Shown here in pieces: positions 62,326 through 64,000 of a stretch of DNA of 64,000 nt; within the stretch, counting starts at the first letter, position 1; the number at the start of each line of letters is the position of its first letter. Source of the DNA: Pelagomonas calceolata (taxonomy: Eukaryota; Sar; Pelagophyceae; Pelagomonadales; Pelagomonadaceae); NCBI GenBank assembly GCA_918797485.1, contig CAKKNE010000004.1:558001-622000 (forward strand), read 5' to 3'. A program made the translations under genes and the position numbers. The notes under the pieces are model-generated. The model saw only the letters and a program-made list of their open reading frames with translations. It had not been told where the DNA came from and ran no database searches.

Positions 62326-64000
62326 TCACCGCTGCCGGCTATGCATATAGGGCTGCTCTAGAGGAGCGAAAAGACGTGGGCTTGACCACGACAAGGCGGA
62401 ACGCCACCTATTTTTGCGTGGGCTTGACCACGCCACGGCGCGACGCCACCTGTTTGCAATGCGGGAACGTCGGTGGTCCTCGAGGAGCGCGACGATCTCT
62501 GCGTGGCCCTCGCGTTGGGCAATCGCCAGCGGCGAGCGTAGGAGCTTGCGGATGAGCCGCGCATCGACACCCGTCTCCTTCTCGCCGTGGTCGTAGGTGA
62601 TGTCGTACTTGCCATTACCATGGTCTCGGCTGACTTTTCCGGGGCAATATTCTCGGCATCGATACCGTGCCTCGACCACGTCGCCCTCCCGGTATTCGGC
62701 GCCATCAAGGGATTCGTCGTCGCGTGGCACCGCGGCCCCACGCTCAAGCAAGAGCCGTGCCGCCTCGACGTGGCCCTCCTCGCAGGCGATGTACAGGGGC
62801 GTTCGGCCGTTCTTGTTCGCCCGGTCGACCTCCGCGCCTTTATCTAGCAACAGCTGCGCTGCGTCGACGTGGCCCTTGCGGCAGGCGGCGAACAGCGGCG
62901 TCCGGCCGTCGTCGTCCGCCAGGTTAATATCCGCCCCACGATCCAAGCAGAGTTGTGCCGCGTCGACGTGACCTTCGTAGCACGCGACGAGCAGCGGCGT
63001 TGCGCCTTTCCACTTCCCCTTCTCTGCCGCCCGGTCGACCTCAGCGCCACGCTCCAGCAACAGCCGCGCCGCGTCGATGTGGCCCTTCTTGCACGCGATG
63101 AATAATGACGTCGCTCCACCCCCTGGAGCTTGGTTGACCGCGGCGCCGTCGTCCAGGAGTTGAGTCATCGCGTCGACGTCGCCGGTCCGTGCTGCAGCGT
63201 GAAGTGGGAATTTCAAATCCAATTGTTCCTCGAGCAGCGCGACGACCGCGTCATGATGATTATTCTTTGCTACGTCCAGCGGCGTCATACCGTTCTTAGA
63301 CGCCTGAGTAATTTCCGCGCCCTTATCTAACAACAGCCGCGCCACGTCGACATGACCGTTGCAGCAGGCATAGAATAGCGGCGTCCAGTCGTCCTTATCC
63401 GCCCGATCGACCTCCGCGCCTTTCTCCAGCACCAGCCGCGCCGCTTCGACGTGGCCCTCGTGGCAGGCGGCGAACAGCGGCGTCCATCCGTCCTCTTCCG
63501 CTTTGTCGACCTCAGCGCCTTTGTCCAGCAGCAGCCGCGCCGCGTCGACGTGGCCCTTCCAGCAGGCGGTGAACAGCGGCGTGTTGCCCCACTTATCCGC
63601 CCGGTCCACCTCCGCGCCGTTGTCCAGCAGCAGCCGCGCCGCCTCGACGTGGCCGCCCTCGCACGCTACGAATAGAGGCGTCGCGCCGTCCCCCTTTGCA
63701 TCTATCTCTGCGCCGCCAGCAAGGACCTGCGTCATCGCGTCGGCGTCGCCGGTCCGTGCCGCAGCGTGAAGTGGGAATTTCAAATCCAATTGTTCCTCGA
63801 GCAGCGCGACGACTGCACCATGATTACAATGCTTTGCGACAAGCAGCGGCGTTGCGCCTTTCCACTCCTTCTTCTCTACCGCCCGGTCGATCTCCGCGCC
63901 GTTATGCAGCAACAGTCGCGCGGCGTCAACGTGGCCGTGTTCGCACGCTACGACTAGGGGCGTTGCGCCGTCCCCTTTAGCTTGGTCGACCGCGGCGCCG
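62326..64000 (-). CDS. Large ankyrin-repeat protein with Tudor-like insertion (N-terminus beyond right edge)
   Basis: A minus-strand frame stays open from the window edge to a stop at 62326. About fourteen ankyrin repeats of the consensus TPLFAACHEGHVEAARLLLD follow each other. The array contains a longer period: VVALLEEQLDLKFPLHAAAR starts two similar blocks of about 200 residues, pointing to internal duplication. The last repeat is interrupted after LLLERGAAVPRDDESLDG by a small Tudor/Agenet-like barrel (YREGDVVEARYRCREYCPGK, YDITYDHGEKETGVDARLIR), then ankyrin resumes (SPLAIAQREGHAEIVALLED). The C-tail has a short repeat (NRWRRAVAWSSPRK and NRWRSALSWSSPRL). Incomplete at its start. Adaptor function inferred. 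Confidence 0.8.
   Translation of the reverse strand, partial: GAAVDQAKGDGATPLVVACEHGHVDAARLLLHNGAEIDRAVEKKEWKGATPLLVAKHCNHGAVVALLEEQLDLKFPLHAAARTGDADAMTQVLAGGAEIDAKGDGATPLFVACEGGHVEAARLLLDNGAEVDRADKWGNTPLFTACWKGHVDAARLLLDKGAEVDKAEEDGWTPLFAACHEGHVEAARLVLEKGAEVDRADKDDWTPLFYACCNGHVDVARLLLDKGAEITQASKNGMTPLDVAKNNHHDAVVALLEEQLDLKFPLHAAARTGDVDAMTQLLDDGAAVNQAPGGGATSLFIACKKGHIDAARLLLERGAEVDRAAEKGKWKGATPLLVACYEGHVDAAQLCLDRGADINLADDDGRTPLFAACRKGHVDAAQLLLDKGAEVDRANKNGRTPLYIACEEGHVEAARLLLERGAAVPRDDESLDGAEYREGDVVEARYRCREYCPGKVSRDHGNGKYDITYDHGEKETGVDARLIRKLLRSPLAIAQREGHAEIVALLEDHRRSRIANRWRRAVAWSSPRKNRWRSALSWSSPRLFAPLEQPYMHSRQR
62360..62455. repeat. Short tandem repeat in the ankyrin gene 3' end
   Basis: Two copies of a roughly 40 bp unit (GTGGGCTTGACCACG ... 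GCGACGCCACC) that encode the NRWR..WSSPR repeat in the C-terminal tail. Confidence 0.6.

Noticed and set aside
1-64000. Bacterial or viral origin of the window
   Set aside because: Spliceosomal introns, eukaryotic ribosomal proteins, organelle presequences and Kelch, F-box, SET and JmjC genes fit a eukaryotic nuclear genome; no capsid, integrase or reverse-transcriptase signature was seen.

Overview
The window looks like nuclear DNA of a compact, GC-rich, photosynthetic stramenopile (heterokont alga), most likely a pelagophyte of the Aureococcus/Pelagomonas type. This is inference. The supporting signs are cytosolic-type eukaryotic ribosomal proteins (eS12, eL31), short spliceosomal introns, several presequences that combine a signal peptide with an ASAFAP-like cleavage site (for example SVSAF-MAPR), about 45 densely packed genes on both strands, and a recurrent short motif at intron and intergenic sites that resembles the introner elements known from Aureococcus. 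No tRNA, rRNA, CRISPR, plasmid or clear viral element was found.

Layout. 1-5.3 kb holds a partial membrane protein, then two full-length paralogues (MBD-like fold, one with a clear SAP domain, nuclear localisation signal, hydrophobic C-tail), a short protein of similar tail design and a Cys-rich membrane protein. 6-14.7 kb: a five-exon Tas-like aldo-keto reductase, eS12, a Cys-rich protein, a plastid LON-domain protein, uracil-DNA glycosylase and a MYND protein. 14.7-25 kb: a WW/coiled-coil protein, a basic protein without a visible start codon, a coiled-coil protein, a JmjC oxygenase, a small plastid membrane protein, PGAM5 and a three-exon polytopic membrane protein. 26-33 kb: two Cys-rich putative GPI proteins sharing a nearly identical 3' flank, eL31, a PH plus FABP-like fusion, a mitochondrial carrier and a small mitochondrial protein. 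33.6-46.4 kb: a 1308-residue coiled-coil protein, a zinc finger/UIM/WW/SAM protein, an F-box protein, an ankyrin protein, a 2-hydroxyacid dehydrogenase and a TPR-SET protein. 47-64 kb: a membrane-anchored esterase, a plastid protein, a histidine phosphatase, a membrane protein with an H1-like tail, a mitochondrial membrane protein, a Sel1 protein, a NodZ-like glycosyltransferase, a Kelch protein, a MATE transporter, two ankyrin proteins and a three-exon cupin.

The genes do not form one pathway; this is ordinary mixed eukaryotic gene space. The two system-level signals are (1) an introner-like family with the core CCACGCCATCGACGCG or its reverse complement, present in at least ten inferred introns of six genes and in several intergenic sites, sometimes as inverted pairs; and (2) a 23-25 bp imperfect palindrome of the form GCTAGTGTC..GCCGCTAGC that lies 60-210 bp upstream of the start codon of seven unrelated genes, always in the same orientation relative to the gene. 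Exon boundaries are manual inferences from reading frame, splice dinucleotides and family conservation. No search or RNA evidence was available.
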